Below, one piece after another: positions 38,696 to 53,004 of a stretch of 64,000 nucleotides of DNA. A model generated the notes under the pieces. It was given only the letters and a program-made list of their open reading frames with translations. It had not been told where the DNA came from and did not search any database. Both the position numbers and the translations under genes were made by a program. Source of the DNA: Ascaris suum (lineage: Eukaryota; Nematoda; Chromadorea; Rhabditida; Ascarididae); NCBI GenBank assembly GCA_013433145.1, contig CM024174.1, positions 9,022,336 through 9,086,335 on the forward strand. The letters run 5' to 3'. The stretch's first letter is position 1; the number at the start of each line of letters is the position of its first letter.

Positions 38696-40558
38696 GTGAG
38701 TGCGATTCTGTTTGGTGTTTATGTGACGTTCAAATGGTGTATGTGATAGGGATCCATATATGCGTCTGCGTGATGCAACTGCGCGTTAACGTGCATGTAT
38801 ATCTCTGAAGGCCAATCACTGACGTACATGAACGGCGTCCAACTGGTCTTTCAAACTATGTATTGTAGTTTGCTCGGGCTTTGTGGCTTGTTTCCCAACG
38901 TGACTAATAATGATTCCACTTTTGAAATCCATTCGCTGTGTCCGAATTGCTAAGTGAATTTGTTGCTTTGCGGTCATAGGCTTCGTACCTAAAATCTAAT
39001 AAAATAAACTCCGGCAGTTTCATGGGATCTACACAGCTTTTTACAAGAATGTTTTAGTCGCGATCTAGGCAAATTTCTGTGTCCGTCTATCCAACAACTG
39101 CAATTGGTTTGGAAAGAAGACAGCAATAAAGAGGTTAGGATAATTTGGAGTCTAAATTTGTCTCTTTCAGATATTGAATGGGGCATGAAAGCTGCATGCA
39201 CAGATCTTGCAACCCAACTAAATGATGAATGAAGGAACAGGCTGGGAAATTTCCCAACTGGCTAACAAGACGTGCACTTTCGCTTTACAGCTTGTCAAAG
39301 CAGCTGCTGTTCATTTACACGCTCAAAGATAATCGCCAAACATCGATTAGTACACATTTTTCCCAGTCGGCTTCCTGTAAAGCAAATTTCGTGCGCAATT
39401 TCTATCCCTGTTTTTAAGCGTCAATTACTCGCCGAAGAAATGAGCAGTCAAATCGAAAAGCACCTATTTAAAAATGAAGAGTCTACTTTTTTGGGATCAG
39501 CTGAAAAGCATCTATGCTAAGTGAACGTGAGCCTCAAGAAAAGCTGTAAAATACCATAACATAGTTTCTTCTCAAATTTCAAGTCACTCGATTGCCGCAG
39601 TTTCGAACGCGCTGTGCGAGCCTAGGATTCCGTACTTTGAGGTGGTCTGACGGTGTACATGATGCTTTGCCTGAATTTCATATAAATGACCGATAGCATG
39701 AAGGAACGTTCATCTGGCATTATTTTTTTTTTCAAATGTTAGTGCAGTTGATCGCTGTGTTGACCTGGTTTGCAAAAAGCGCATCCCGCATTGGCTTTGT
39801 CATGTGGTCGGCGTTTTTGTCGATTTCCTGCGCTCTTGAAAGAAATCAAAAAAAATGCACTTTTTTGCAAAAATATGCATAATTTGTAACAAAATAGCTG
39901 AAATCATCGAAATAAATGACAAAACCATAGATGACATCAGACAGAGACATAAATCATAAGAACACTACTCATTAAGACTGATTAGCATTTCGAATCGGAA
40001 ATGCAATTTCTTCCTAAACCTGGAGAATTTGAGTTTGGTGGCTCAGCTGGCAGGAAAACAACCTAACCGAGGAATTCATTTACGTTCTTCCGTTGCCAAT
40101 CTAATCGTTGAAGTCGAATAATTAATGTTTGCGTCTATTGCCAATCGTTCTTTCTATTAGCGATCTCTTTCCTATCATTCGTTGGTGTATCGGTTGATAC
40201 CTAACTCATTACACACAATACGTTTTATTGTTGTTGTGTTATATTCACAAAAAAATCAGTTGCCAAAATTTGCATTGGTAATCGAATATTACTATCACTA
40301 AAAGTCTTTGAACAATGACCTCTCTGATCCAATAAAAGTAGATTGTTTAAATAATAGACATTATGCAAGGATGTTGCGATTTTAGTTTGTATGCGTTTTA
40401 TGCTCTCCTGTTTACCACACTTCCGCATTCAATTCGTTCGATTTTGTGCCCCAGAACTTGAGAAGTGGAATGCGAGCTTGCTACTCATTTAATGAGGCTA
40501 ATGAACGCCTATTACGCCTTCTAAAGTACTCGTCGCAGTTTGTCTGCTGTAATCTTAG
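38696..40558. other. No gene recognised
   Basis: A+T-rich, probably intronic or intergenic. The open frame 40446-40558 directly upstream of the SH2 exon is contiguous with it and could include 5' coding sequence, but acceptor sites at 40558 and 40564 suggest that the exon starts there. Confidence 0.35.
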
Positions 40559-42234
40559 TGGCAGTTTAGTTGAAACGCTCGACAATGCGGAATGGTATCA
40601 TGGGCGTTTATCGAGAAGGAACGCTTGTGAACTGCTTCAGGATAATGGTGACTTCCTTGTGCGTCTCGCTCGCTCGAAGACCGATTCTGTAAGTTGCAAC
40701 GAACTAATGCTATTCTTTGAGAGAAGCGGAAACAATGTGATTGATTTTATGCAAATTCGCTTGTGAACACATCAACTTCTCATAAATATTGACTGAATGC
40801 TGTGGAATCTTGTTAGCGATGCATTTACTTATGTGACGGAAAATTGAGATATAACGTAGCGACGAATGGATTTCATAGAGATTTCGGAAATTTAGTAAAC
40901 ATCAGGAAAAAGAGGAAGGTGATAATAAAGTAAAATACTTTTAGCCTAAAACCGTACATATTCATTCGTTCATGACTGGAATCGGTGTCCCTACAAGGCC
41001 ACAACGTTATAATATGAGCGTGCCCAGAGTGAATGTATCTATGACCGATATGTCTCTCGTGCGATTTGAAATATCCATGTTCTACAAGCAAAAGGCTTGA
41101 CAGCAAAATCATCAAAATTTAAAATCTCAGATGTTTACGGGATGAGTGTTTAATTTTTTTTTCCCTCGTATCCACTCACTTATGAAAATTTTGCGATGTT
41201 TAATGAAGAGTAATATCGGTAGACCCGGTGTTACTTAATGGTTGCAGTAATCATGAGCAGGAATTTCCCTTCAGGTAAACTATTCAGTGAAAGGATATGA
41301 GTTGGGTCGGATGCTGAAATTGCGAACACTATACCCCTGCTCATTTATATTTGCATAATTAGATGCCTTGAAAGGTTTGAGAGCAATGCGCTGATCTAAT
41401 CATTTATGTTTTGCAGTTGCTGAAAGCCGTATTGTCTGTGAGATGGGACGGTCAACACTACCATTTCGAAATTCGCGAGCGTCATGGATTTTTTTCTGTC
41501 GAAGAACTCCGCTTCGACAGTATTGTCAATCTCATACAACATTACCTCAGTAAACAGGTTTGCTTAAAATAGCTCCGATACATCGGCGAATGGATGCATG
41601 CTTGCCAGCAGTTTTGTCGTGAAGTAGGTATAGAGACCGTGAAAAAAGGGGCGGAGGCTGATCTAGCATGATTCATCCCAAACTTCTTTGTCCTAATAGA
41701 TCGTTATTGATTCGAAGGGACTTTCACGCCTCTTTGAAGCTGAAATACTCTGATCATTGCGTGAGCATCCGGTTTCTTGTTTTTTCGAATAACGGTCTTG
41801 AATGTTATGAGTATTTCTTCATATGAAGACGTATTTCTGAAGAATCCTAAACAGCAGTTCTATGAAAGGAACCTGGCTAAATGTCTAGTAAAGGGTGGAT
41901 GGGAAGGTGGGGAGAGAGGGTGGTAGGAGGAGTACGAACGGGTGGAGAGACTAGCTCATGGAAATATGCTGTCTTCTTCAGTCTCGTGAGCTGTTAATGC
42001 AGTTAACACGAGAGAAAGACCGGAAAGAGTACTCTTTCGACAATATATTCGCTTCCAAAGGTTCCGTTATGATGCAGCTGTCCAGCGGCGCATTCACAAC
42101 GGATTTACGCCTCTAATGGACTAACCATGCGATTTCAGTGTCCAATAACGCGTCGCTCGGCAGCAATCATCAAGCAAGCCGTTCCTCGGGTGGAATATTT
42201 AGACGCACCATTCATTCTGAGAGGGGCTATCAAC
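40559..42234 (+). CDS. SH2-domain protein, partial (exons 40559-40688, 41417-41557, 42139-42234)
   Basis: Exon 40559-40688 (or from 40565) encodes AEWYHGRLSRRNACELLQ and GDFLVRL, the SH2 core with the phosphotyrosine-binding Arg in FLVR; donor GTAAGT, phase 0. Exon 41417-41557 (acceptor TTTTGCAG, donor GTTTGC, 47 codons, phase 0) continues with VLSVRWDGQHYHFEI and RFDSIVNLIQHYLSKQ. Exon 42139-42234 (acceptor GATTTCAG) closes the domain with CPITRRSAAIIKQAVPR; its 3' end, at AAC/GTTATG, is uncertain. The full SH2 fold, WYHG to the terminal strand, is covered across three phase-0 junctions. The spacing and the SGAII-like end resemble NSP/BCAR3-type adaptors (C. elegans SOEM-1 is of this type) or Fes/Fer kinases; no kinase domain follows. 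Start and 3' end are unknown. Confidence 0.85.
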
Positions 42235-42452
42235 GTTATGGTCGCATGTTTCATCATTGTTTTCTTATATATTTGCTCGATTATGTAACCACTTTTCGAG
42301 TGAAGCAATTTTCATCGGAATTGTTTTATTATGCTTTTCAATTCTTACAAGGAAAACGGTTCTCATCCAGTTTATGAGACGATAGGAGCATAATGACGGT
42401 GAAGAAGAGGCAAAAGAAGAAGTGCTAGGAGGACTGATCAACCTATTGTCAG

Positions 42453-42577
42453 GATCCCACTGCATTTGGAGAAGAAATGGAATTTTTCGTGGAAATCAAC
42501 GACACAGCTCTTCTCGAATTCCATTTATGGATCAGCTGTGCAGCATGTCGACCATTATCTCTCGATCTTGGTCGACA
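42453..42577 (+). CDS. Possible further exon of the SH2 gene
   Basis: After an acceptor ATTGTCAG, a phase-0 frame reads DPTAFGEEMEFFVEINDTAL and LEFHLWISCAACRPLSLDLG, ending in phase 2 at ACA/GTGAAA. It joins in phase to the SH2 exon ending at 42234, leaving a 218-bp intron. The alternating pattern FGEEMEFFVEI...LLEFHLW looks like C2-type beta strands, as in Ras-GAP proteins. That resemblance is my inference from a short stretch. The competing frame 42422-42613 is less protein-like. Confidence 0.35.
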
Positions 42578-45500
42578 GTGAAAGTTGTTCCGAATTTCGT
42601 ACAAATACACTAAAATCTAATCGCACTCTTAGATAATTTCTTCAACTTGTGGTATGCCTCTTGTTATTCAAGGATTATTGAATCCTTCGAAAGGTACATA
42701 AGCACAACCAATCAAATCAGTTGTCATCTGCGCTAGCGTAAATTGCTACGTTTGGTATATGCAGTTAAACAACAAATATGTACAACGATGGCATAGGCAT
42801 GACTAACACTGAATGCTTTTTTGCACCGTCGATCCGTATGAAGATCGCATATGACCGGTGCATTCACAAGTAATGTCCACACGACGCACGATCATTCATC
42901 TGTCAAAACTTTTTTCATAGCAAATGATTTAATGCACGTGAGACAACACAAGTGTTAGAATTACATATTTGCATAAGCGTACGATCCGAAAATATAATAA
43001 CTTTACATGCATTTTTCTCGCATAAATATGCGATTATACAAGTTACTGTAAATGCGTTTTGCTTTATCTCGTGGAGGAATCCCTTTTGTGGTTCCTATCA
43101 GCAGATAAGCATAAAACATTAACGGAAGTCAACAAAGATGTGTCATATACGAAATGGATTCAATCACCTGCAAAAACAAGTGTTCATTGGTGTTTGTTTA
43201 CTTTTTGCTTATTTTACTTATAAATGTAAATTGTATACATCATACATAATTTACAATATATGATCAATTCGTTACTCTCTTTAGTATACTCTATGGCAAA
43301 TATATGTCGCCGGTTTGTTTTGCATCTAAAGATCTGAAAGCTTTTCCTTGGTAAGATTATAGTGCTGCTTTTAATGAAAGGGCAAACACAGCGCCAGACA
43401 TATGCTGAGTCGCCTATATTTCATTAATGAAAATATAGTCTTCTCTCATAAAGAACATTTTCCATCATAAAATTCCCTTCAGTTTCAAATATGTCGATTG
43501 CACAGGAGGCGGCAATCAAGCCTCGCTTGCAATTGAAACCTTACGCCATTATTGTAAATACTTCCATAAATTTCCAATCGGAGAATGCAAAATGAAATAT
43601 TTTACAAGATCCCATAAGAAATGTGCGAAGTTTAGAAAAGAAAACTGGGGAAAAAAGAGCGGATGCGGGATCAGACGAGTCATAAACTACGAACTCCGCC
43701 TAAAGAAGTGTACTTGGGACTTTTCGTGCTAAAGTGAAAGAGCAGAAACGCTTGCTAATCGAAAGCCAAGCAACATAGCCGAATTCTCGGCACACAAGGA
43801 AACATGCAGTGGTGTTTTTTCTTCCTTTTTTTGAGGTCGCAGTATCTGATGTACGCCAAAATGAACGAGAAACACCTTCTGCTTGTTCAAAAGCAACAAG
43901 TGTTTTGTTGGCAGCAGTTCGCTGCGAGTGAATCGAGGCTAGCCAAGTTCCGCTGCATTCAACGCTAGGAAACGGAAGAAAAATGAAGGGCTTTTTCCCA
44001 ATATTTCCGTTTGGAAATTAAGGCGTGGGCTTAGCAGTCGAAATTGAGGCATTTTTTTCTATCAACGGCTCCGAATTCGCAAGTTATGCTCGTTTCAGAA
44101 ATTGATCCTTCCATTTACTCTGCAAAAATCAATATTCAGGAACTTATAAAAGTGAAATCTGAGGTGAATATTTGTTTCTATTATTGACCGACCCAATATT
44201 ATATAAAACCTATTCGCTAGACAGAAGAAAAAATTCAATTCAACTTTTCGGATGTTGGATGGGGAAGAGCAAAGATGCAAAAAGTTGGCAGAAACATTGA
44301 TGGGATCAACCTGAGGGGGCTAAACAAATAAATAAAGCTCCGTTTTGCATGAATGCTTAAATTCTTTTTGGTCTGATCACATCTAAATAACTGTGAGCAT
44401 CACTAGTTGCTTTACTGAAGTTCTTCTACATCAAAAGATCTGATGATCTGTTGCCTGCGAAGTGTCATCAAGTTGCGCAAGGGAGCAATTACTGCTGTTT
44501 CGTGCGATATTTTAGAACGTTACTTGTCTCTCTGAATAGCAAAATCTTATTTCACTTGCTTCTCGCCCATCAAAACAAGTGCTACTAGTGTTCGAGTGCG
44601 TTTTCGGTTGAAACACCACCTCACCAGGTACTTCATGAAACCTTCGTCGTTGACTTTTCATCAAGAAGGCTGGAGAGTTAGTGCATCAATTTCAGGAGAA
44701 TTTATCTCATTGTATTTTGAAAAAAAAAAGTTCCAAATGCAGGAAACTGAGGAAGTGTTTGTTGTTCGGCGAAAGTTGTTTCAGCATCCATATGCCCTTA
44801 CTGATTGGCAACAACGATTATCCGCGTAATACAACGAGTTCCTCAGGTTGGTACATGCGGTCTGAAACTCAATGGTGGTCTTAAATTCGAGTGCTATTTC
44901 ATAACTGAATAAGTTCCCAACGCTGTCTTCCATATTAATCTACCCATCGAAAGTCCGTTGAAACGAAGGTTGTTCCCCTCGAAAGGGATTTGACAGATTG
45001 TTAATTGATGATGAATAAACAAGATGTTGAAAAATTGTGAAGCTGTGAATATTTTTAGCAATTATAAAGCGTACGTCAGCAGTCGCGCTAGTGTTTTCCC
45101 AGTGACCATAAAAAAGAATGCTCAATCAATTAGCCAATCGAACAAATATTCTGTGTGTGAAACTGATATTCACCTGTGAAGAAATTTGCAAATGAGCAAA
45201 TTTTTGTGAAGAGCGTAAAAATTCATGAGACCTTCAATTGCAAGAAAGGGCACAATAAACTCCGTTTTGGACGGGAAAAGAGAAGAGAAGTGGTTACCTG
45301 AAATGCAAGCTACTGCTTCGCTGTTCTCCAGTTTTCTATGATAGCTAATGGTGAATTTCTTTTTAATGTCCAAATATATTTGATAGAGAATGCCTCAAAG
45401 GGAAGTTTGAAAATGCTGTATGGAAAAACGACACATCAGAACCTTCATTGATTCAATAGAGATGGATATGCGAGATAAGTGTCTCAAAAATAAAGTCGCT

Positions 45501-45686
45501 CATTTCTAAGCACATCGGAAATAGTCCATAATTAATTCCAAAACGAGAAGTTGAGACACGACAACAGATATACAGCCTAATACTGCCTTTTAACCCGATC
45601 CGTTCTTGGAAAACTACGAGACAATTGTTTGCCAAATGAACAATAGCCATTGCAGAATGCACCCGTTTGCTTGGAAAGCAACTCAC
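42578..45686. other. No gene confidently recognised
   Basis: About 3.1 kb, A+T-rich. A plus-strand frame at 44596-44829 and a minus-strand frame at 45170-45373 were considered. The latter follows a CATTTCAG acceptor and could continue the exon at 45687-45781 for about 24 codons in phase 0, but this is weak. Confidence 0.35.
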
Positions 45687-45781
45687 CTGCAGTAGGACAT
45701 GATCGAAGTCGACCTGCCAGATCATATACTGCTCAACATAGCTCTCACACCAGTAAGGGTCGGCTCGAACACAACCTTCAT
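45687..45781 (-). CDS. Orphan Cys-containing exon, function unknown
   Basis: A well-delimited minus-strand exon: acceptor CAATTTTTAG, 95 bases, donor CAG/GTGAGT, entering with 2 bases and ending phase 0. It reads EGCVRADPYWCESYVEQYM and then IWQVDFDHVLLQ. The GC-x6-WC spacing suggests an extracellular module, though it is too short to assign. It lies on the same strand as the DOMON gene but about 4 kb downstream of that gene's candidate stop codons. It could belong to the same gene (if those stops are spliced out) or to another one. Confidence 0.45.
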
Positions 45782-46864
45782 CTAAAAATTGACATATACA
45801 GAAAGTGCAATAAAAATACAGTAATCCACAAGCAACGAATAATGATATATTTGAGAGCATTTCAACCAGCAATATGCTTCTATAATCCGTTCAATAACAA
45901 CTGCCAGTAAGCATAATCAAGTACCATTACTACAGCCCGTCGTAGAGGAAAGAACTTTCTTGCATCTCTGAGATACTCAGAGTTTCACTCCTTTATACTT
46001 TCTGAGCTAGCTCGAAGTTTTGCAAGGTTTCATTCGTATAGCCCTTATTAATCCCCGATTTCTGCCGATTAGTCGTTTCACGTCCGATTTGCCGATTTCT
46101 GTTAATGAATTGTTCTTCCGCGAGTACAGGAGATTCCAGCATGGAATCTAACTCGTATACTGAACCATGTGGGATCGCGCCTTCCTCCCCTCAGCAGTAG
46201 GTTCAACTGAAGAAAGAGTGTTAATGAACACATCTAATTTCCCACTAAAGACTACTCTCGTGATGGGCCACTGTAGTTTCATGGATGAGCATCGATTATC
46301 CTCGCGGTTGGAAGAAATTGGCTGATTGCACGTCCACCATGGAATTGATAATCCCAGTTTAAAATTTACTGATAATGTTCCCCGCATGCTACGAACTGAC
46401 TAACACAATTAACAGGGCTTTGCTTGAGCGGTGGATCACTTGTTCTACAGGTAGATGAAATATGCTAATTGTTCACACGTCCGCAAGGCCAACTTCTATT
46501 CATGCATAAAAGCAAACATAGTCCAACTCTAGCACCCCACATGCGGTGCCGTACAAAGAACCGCTGAACGGAACAGGCCGACTTGAACTGCAATGCGCTT
46601 CCAATCATTTTCTCAATGACAGCTGGAATTCAGACAGATTGCGCCCCCACTGGAAGTGACATTTTCTCCACTCCTTAGGGAAAAGGAAGAGGGAGGGCCG
46701 AACGGGCGATGATCCATTCAGTGAACGACGGGGAACACCCTTTGCACGACAACAAAGGTAAAGCAGCCCACATCTCCGCAGGGCTCCTCACCTCGGAGCG
46801 ATGCATAAGGAAGAGTTGCCGTACTCATCTGATCGTACATTCGAAAACTAGTCTCTCCTAACAG
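45782..46864. other. Non-coding or repeat-like, G+C-richer than average
   Basis: No gene called. The minus-strand frame 46148-46387 (SMKLQWPITRVVFSGKLDV...) and the G+C-rich stretch 46540-46860 look like an interspersed repeat or transposon derivative, but I cannot name it. Confidence 0.3.
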
Positions 46865-46982
46865 GTGGGAACGTCTCCGATCTCACGACGGGGTCGTCCG
46901 GATAGCAACATTGGGCAGAAGTACAGTGCAGGATTTCATGTTCGCAAAACATTGCCGACGCAACTGCCATACGAAGTTATGA
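46865..46982 (+). CDS. Possible exon, function unknown
   Basis: Between an acceptor (CTCCTAACAG) and a strong donor (A/GTGAGT at 46983), a plus-strand frame reads VGTSPISRRGRPDSNIGQK and then FHVRKTLPTQLPYEVM. Phase 0 to 1. It is on the same strand as the SH2 gene and could be a downstream exon of it (basic, proline-containing linker type sequence), but its phase does not join directly to the exon ending at 42577. It sits in G+C-richer sequence that may be repetitive. Confidence 0.3.
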
Positions 46983-49368
<2,386 letters not shown>

Positions 49369-49522
49369 TAGGAATTAATGCAGCTATTCTTTATCGAATT
49401 CTTTATCTGTTCAACGTCTGAAAAGCTAATGGAGAATTCGCAAAAAAGCCCAACAATAAAATCACATATAAACCGCAAAAAATTGATAAATCACTCGCAT
49501 ACCATCCAAGCTGAACAAATCG

Positions 49523-49666
49523 TCACGTCAGTGCTGAAGTGCTCACTTGGCGACAGTGGTCGAGAAAAACTCTCTCGTATTCCTGAAGCGTTGCCTCGAG
49601 GGAGTTTCTCACCTTCGTATTGCGCCCGTCGTCTGCTTGGTGTAAACTCTCTTCCGTCCTAAGTAA
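49523..49666 (-). CDS. Candidate terminal exon of the DOMON gene
   Basis: After the acceptor ACCTCACAG, the minus strand is open in phase 0 for 47 codons to TGA at 49523. It reads LLRTEESLHQADDGRNTKV and then NSLEATLQEYERVFLDHCRQ, a charged helical sequence. In the phase dictated by the donor at 49758 (phase 2), the same exon would instead give a short basic end, YLGRKRVYTKQTTGAIRR, stopping at 49609. The first reading looks more coding and would need a phase-0 donor in the preceding exon (GTAAAT at about 49966, or GTTTTT later). It may therefore belong to this gene under a different splice choice. Confidence 0.4.
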   Translation of the reverse strand, partial: LLRTEESLHQADDGRNTKVRNSLEATLQEYERVFLDHCRQVSTSALT

Positions 49667-49757
49667 CTGTGAGGTAATTTTGAACAACGCTTTTCAAATC
49701 GAACGTTCATGCCGTGGTACTATTTACATCACCTAAATTAGCTGAACACCTATTCAC

Positions 49758-52700
49758 CTATTGAGCATAAAACAAATCACGCTCGTTTCAAATTTGTAAC
49801 TTTTTTCGTCAATGTTTTCATTATTTTCTGAAGGATCAAAAACACACCACTGTTTATTCGTCCACGTAAAATTTATTTTCCAATTGTGATTTTGTGTGCA
49901 TTCACCATAAAAATTAACCATCACATAGTTAGAAAATATAGCCGAGTGAAAATTATTGTCGGAATTTACTTCCATTTGAAAGTTTATGCGATTTCGTGAA
50001 GTTTCTCTATTGTTCACTTCAATAGCTCCGCTCAAATCGAACTGATTTCATCGCATTGGAAATGAATTTTGAGCACATTTGAGTTGAAAGCATTTGCAAA
50101 TAATTTTTATACGTTTACTTAGGAAAACAAAATTTTATAATAATACCGTCTCATTCATTGAATAAAAAAAAACTAGTTTTTAGTTCATTTACTCCAACGA
50201 ATAAGCAGTTAAGTTTGTTATTGCCAGCTAAATGGACGTATTCGAATCGTCTGCGATTAAAGCGGAAATGCTCGTGGAAATAGATGCATTCGAAATTGCT
50301 AAGAATGCATAACGATGCTAAGCACATCATTATCACACTATGCATTGTACACAATGGGAGGAACATTGTGTGGTTGATCACATCAAATAATCCACAACAA
50401 TATTCTCGTCGCAAATAAAATACCTCTGAGTTGAAGATCCTCATCGATAAATATCCGTCAATCTGTGCAAACATGACGATATCGCTGCTGTCGCTCGACG
50501 AAGACTGCAAAAAAGTTTCATATCGATTCACTTTTGTTCTACGAGCGAAATCTTGATGAAGTAGAGTAAAAGCAGACGTCCGATTGTAATCTTATCAAAA
50601 GCTTCCGTAATGTGTGTGAAAATATAAAAAGAAATTTTCGAAAATAGTTGAATAAAGCTGTTTATCATATGGTGACATGTGATCAGATGGATTAATGAGT
50701 GATAAATTGTGCATTGGTGCTTCACTTCTTCTAGTAAGAATGAACAACGTGAACTTACTGTCGCCATAACACATACGAATGAATGCATCAGAACTGGAAA
50801 CGCGGAATGGGATTACCTTCTCATCATCTATAATTCATGGCCACTTGCAAATTACTGTTGCTTGTTATTTATTGTCAGTAGTCATCCATTTGCTAAACAA
50901 ACAGCAAAAAAAATGTCGAAGGTAGAATGGATCAAAAAACGATCGGAGAAAAAATGAAAGACTTGCAGAGATATAAAGCAAGTTGATGATAATAGAAGAG
51001 ATGAAATCTTCGTTGAATTCCTCGATCGCTGGTTCAACGATTGGGGAGAGAGAGGTTTCTTGAATTTTTCACAATTTTCCTCCTGATGTATAATGTCATA
51101 GAACTTTTCTAACCGGTGAGCCCGAAACCAAGCAATATGTTCATACTCGTTAGAGATAATTCCGACCGCCACTTTTTATACGCCTTAAATTAGTTCCTAA
51201 AAAAGTTAGATTTCTGCTTCACAAGGCATCTCTCGACTTTTTCATGAGGTACAAGTGCCACGGAAGTGAAAACAAGCTAATAACGTACTGAAGCATTTGC
51301 AAATCCAACACCGACCCAGAAGTCGTGCAATGGCCCATTAGCCAAACGAATGTCCATCTTTAGTATACCATCTTCCACCGCCCAATTTGCTGAGAAACCA
51401 TTTGCAGTACTGAATTTGCATTCTTCCAATGCTTGTGGATCCGCTGTAGCAAAAACACTACCTATAAGGAACAGGTCCAAAGGTAAGTAGGCAGTTACAT
51501 AAAAAGTTAAGAGATAAGCTTACCATTAATGAAATTTATGCTTGAAAAAGTGCCAGAGATCGTTGGTCCCAAGAAATCATCTAGCGAAAAGTTCTCTTAT
51601 AACTGATAAATTGTGCAGTGCGAAAGTCGTCAAACGAAGAAGCCAGAGAAGACGCATTTAGAAAGGCGTGCTGCAGAAATAGAGAGAAAAACACTTTCCT
51701 AGTAGCACTCATTCCCAAAAGAGCATAACTTCTTAGCAAATGGTAGAATCGGAGGCAATAACGCATTTTCTTCAAAGCTGAACCGCCTACTTATGCAAGA
51801 CTCCAACAAGTCACTTATTTTTCGAGCCGGTCGGTCGCTTCTAAAATATGGCTTGGTCGGTTATGAGATATTTGCGGTTCTTATAGACATTTTTAGTGTG
51901 TAGAACTCCATTCAAACCTAAAGGGTCAACTTGGAAAGTGAATAACGTGTCGCCTAGGGCGCAGATTATAGCCACAAAACCTTGCAGCTCCGATCCCAGG
52001 CTACTGCGGTTGAACGTGTCGGACAGGAGTCCATATACATACACAAAGAAATATGTGCCTGTTATAATGCGATTTACAAACGCAAGGATGTCCCATGGCT
52101 TGATCTGCTCAGCTATGCTGGCCACACCAAGCAGCTAGCTAGCTGCACAATACGCCAACAGATAATAAAGCATGAGGAATGATGCCTTGATATTTAGCTC
52201 GTTCGACTATTTCCATTGTTGCCGCAGAATCGTGTACTATAAAATATGCGACGAGCTGAGAATAAGTGCCAAATTTCGGATATCTCAAAGAGTTTACAAC
52301 TGCTCAAAGGGTCACTTAGCTAGAATGTTCGCATCATAAGGGTCAGTGATGATGTTTACTGTGCATGTGAAATTATCTAGCCTTAGTTTCAACGGTTTGC
52401 GACATGAAGACAATCTTTTGCAAGACTCCACCAACATTCGGAAACACACGATGCGTCATATTGCGCTTTGCGAAAGGCAAATGCAAATTCGCAAAAACAA
52501 ACAAACAAAATGAGCCGCAAAATACTTTGAGAGCTTTCTTTTATCCTCTATAGTCAGCTAAGTAAGTCAAGTCTATTTAAAGCATTAGCTCATTCAACTG
52601 TCCTATACTTCAACTGTCCTATACAGGAGTGAAACGCTCTGTTTAATAAAACTTGAATACTTTGTGTGGAAAACAGGCAACATTTTCTTTTTAACACTAA

Positions 52701-53004
52701 CTGCAAATGAGTAGATTATGAGTTCGATAATGGGAAGGAGTATATATCAAAGATCAGCAATGCTCTGCTCGAAAAGCCTTGATCCGAGATTTAAGAGATC
52801 TTCTTTGCATCCTTCTAATAGTTATTCACTATGAATACTTTTAGTGACTTTATCGCAGCATCCTGCTCCATTTTAATCGAACTCCTTGTAAAATTTAATA
52901 ATACTGAAGGCGATAAGAGAAAGACTGAAAAGAACAAAACAAAACACGGTATGCGAAATCAAAGACTCACCTGCAAAAACGAGCAACACCTGAAGATTGT
53001 GCAT
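49758..53004 (-). CDS. Secreted DOMON-domain protein (exons about 52971-53004, 51289-51461, 50424-50504, 49758-50041)
   Basis: Exon 1 has ATG at 53004 and reads MHNLQVLLV before a GTGAGT donor. With exon 2 (acceptor CTTATAG at 51461) it gives a signal peptide continuing GSVFATADPQALEECKFS. Exon 2 continues GFSANWAVEDGILKMDIRLA and DFWVGVGFANAS, the W-x-V-x-DG-x-L and WVGVGF signature of DOMON beta-sandwich domains; donor GTACGT. Exon 3 (acceptor TTTTTTGCAG, 27 codons, phase 0) adds SDIVMFAQIDGYLSMRIF. Exon 4 (acceptor AAATCAG) adds FDLSGAIEVNNRETSRNRI and NYVMVNFYGECTQNHNW, consistent with the end of such domains. The junctions after exons 2 and 3 match in phase 0. The exon 1 junction depends on the length of a short A run at the donor and should be rechecked. 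DOMON domains bind haem or sugars. The 3' end is uncertain. Confidence 0.7.
51841..52134 (-). CDS. Open frame with two hydrophobic segments inside DOMON intron 1
   Basis: A minus-strand frame of about 97 codons ends in TAG at 51841, opening after an in-frame TAG that sits on a CTAG acceptor-like site. It reads IKPWDILAFVNRIITGTYFF, VYVYGLLSDTF, then LQGFVAIICALGDTLFTFQV. Third positions are G+C-rich compared with flanking intron, which argues for present or past coding. There is no ATG at the beginning, so it would be an exon or a fragment. It may be an alternative exon, a nested gene, or a relic of a repeated gene; I do not recognise the family. The plus strand is also open here and is treated as its shadow. 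Confidence 0.4.
   Translation of the reverse strand: MLGVASIAEQIKPWDILAFVNRIITGTYFFVYVYGLLSDTFNRSSLGSELQGFVAIICALGDTLFTFQVDPLGLNGVLHTKNVYKNRKYLITDQAIF

Noticed and set aside
46426..46440. A 15-base stretch GAGCGGTGGATCACT identical to the start of many 5.8S rRNAs.
   Set aside because: The match stops after 15 bases; the following conserved 5.8S sequence and flanking rRNA are absent.
51896..52182. Plus-strand open frames inside the DOMON intron.
   Set aside because: They are antisense to the better-composed minus-strand frame 51841-52134 and have less convincing residue content.
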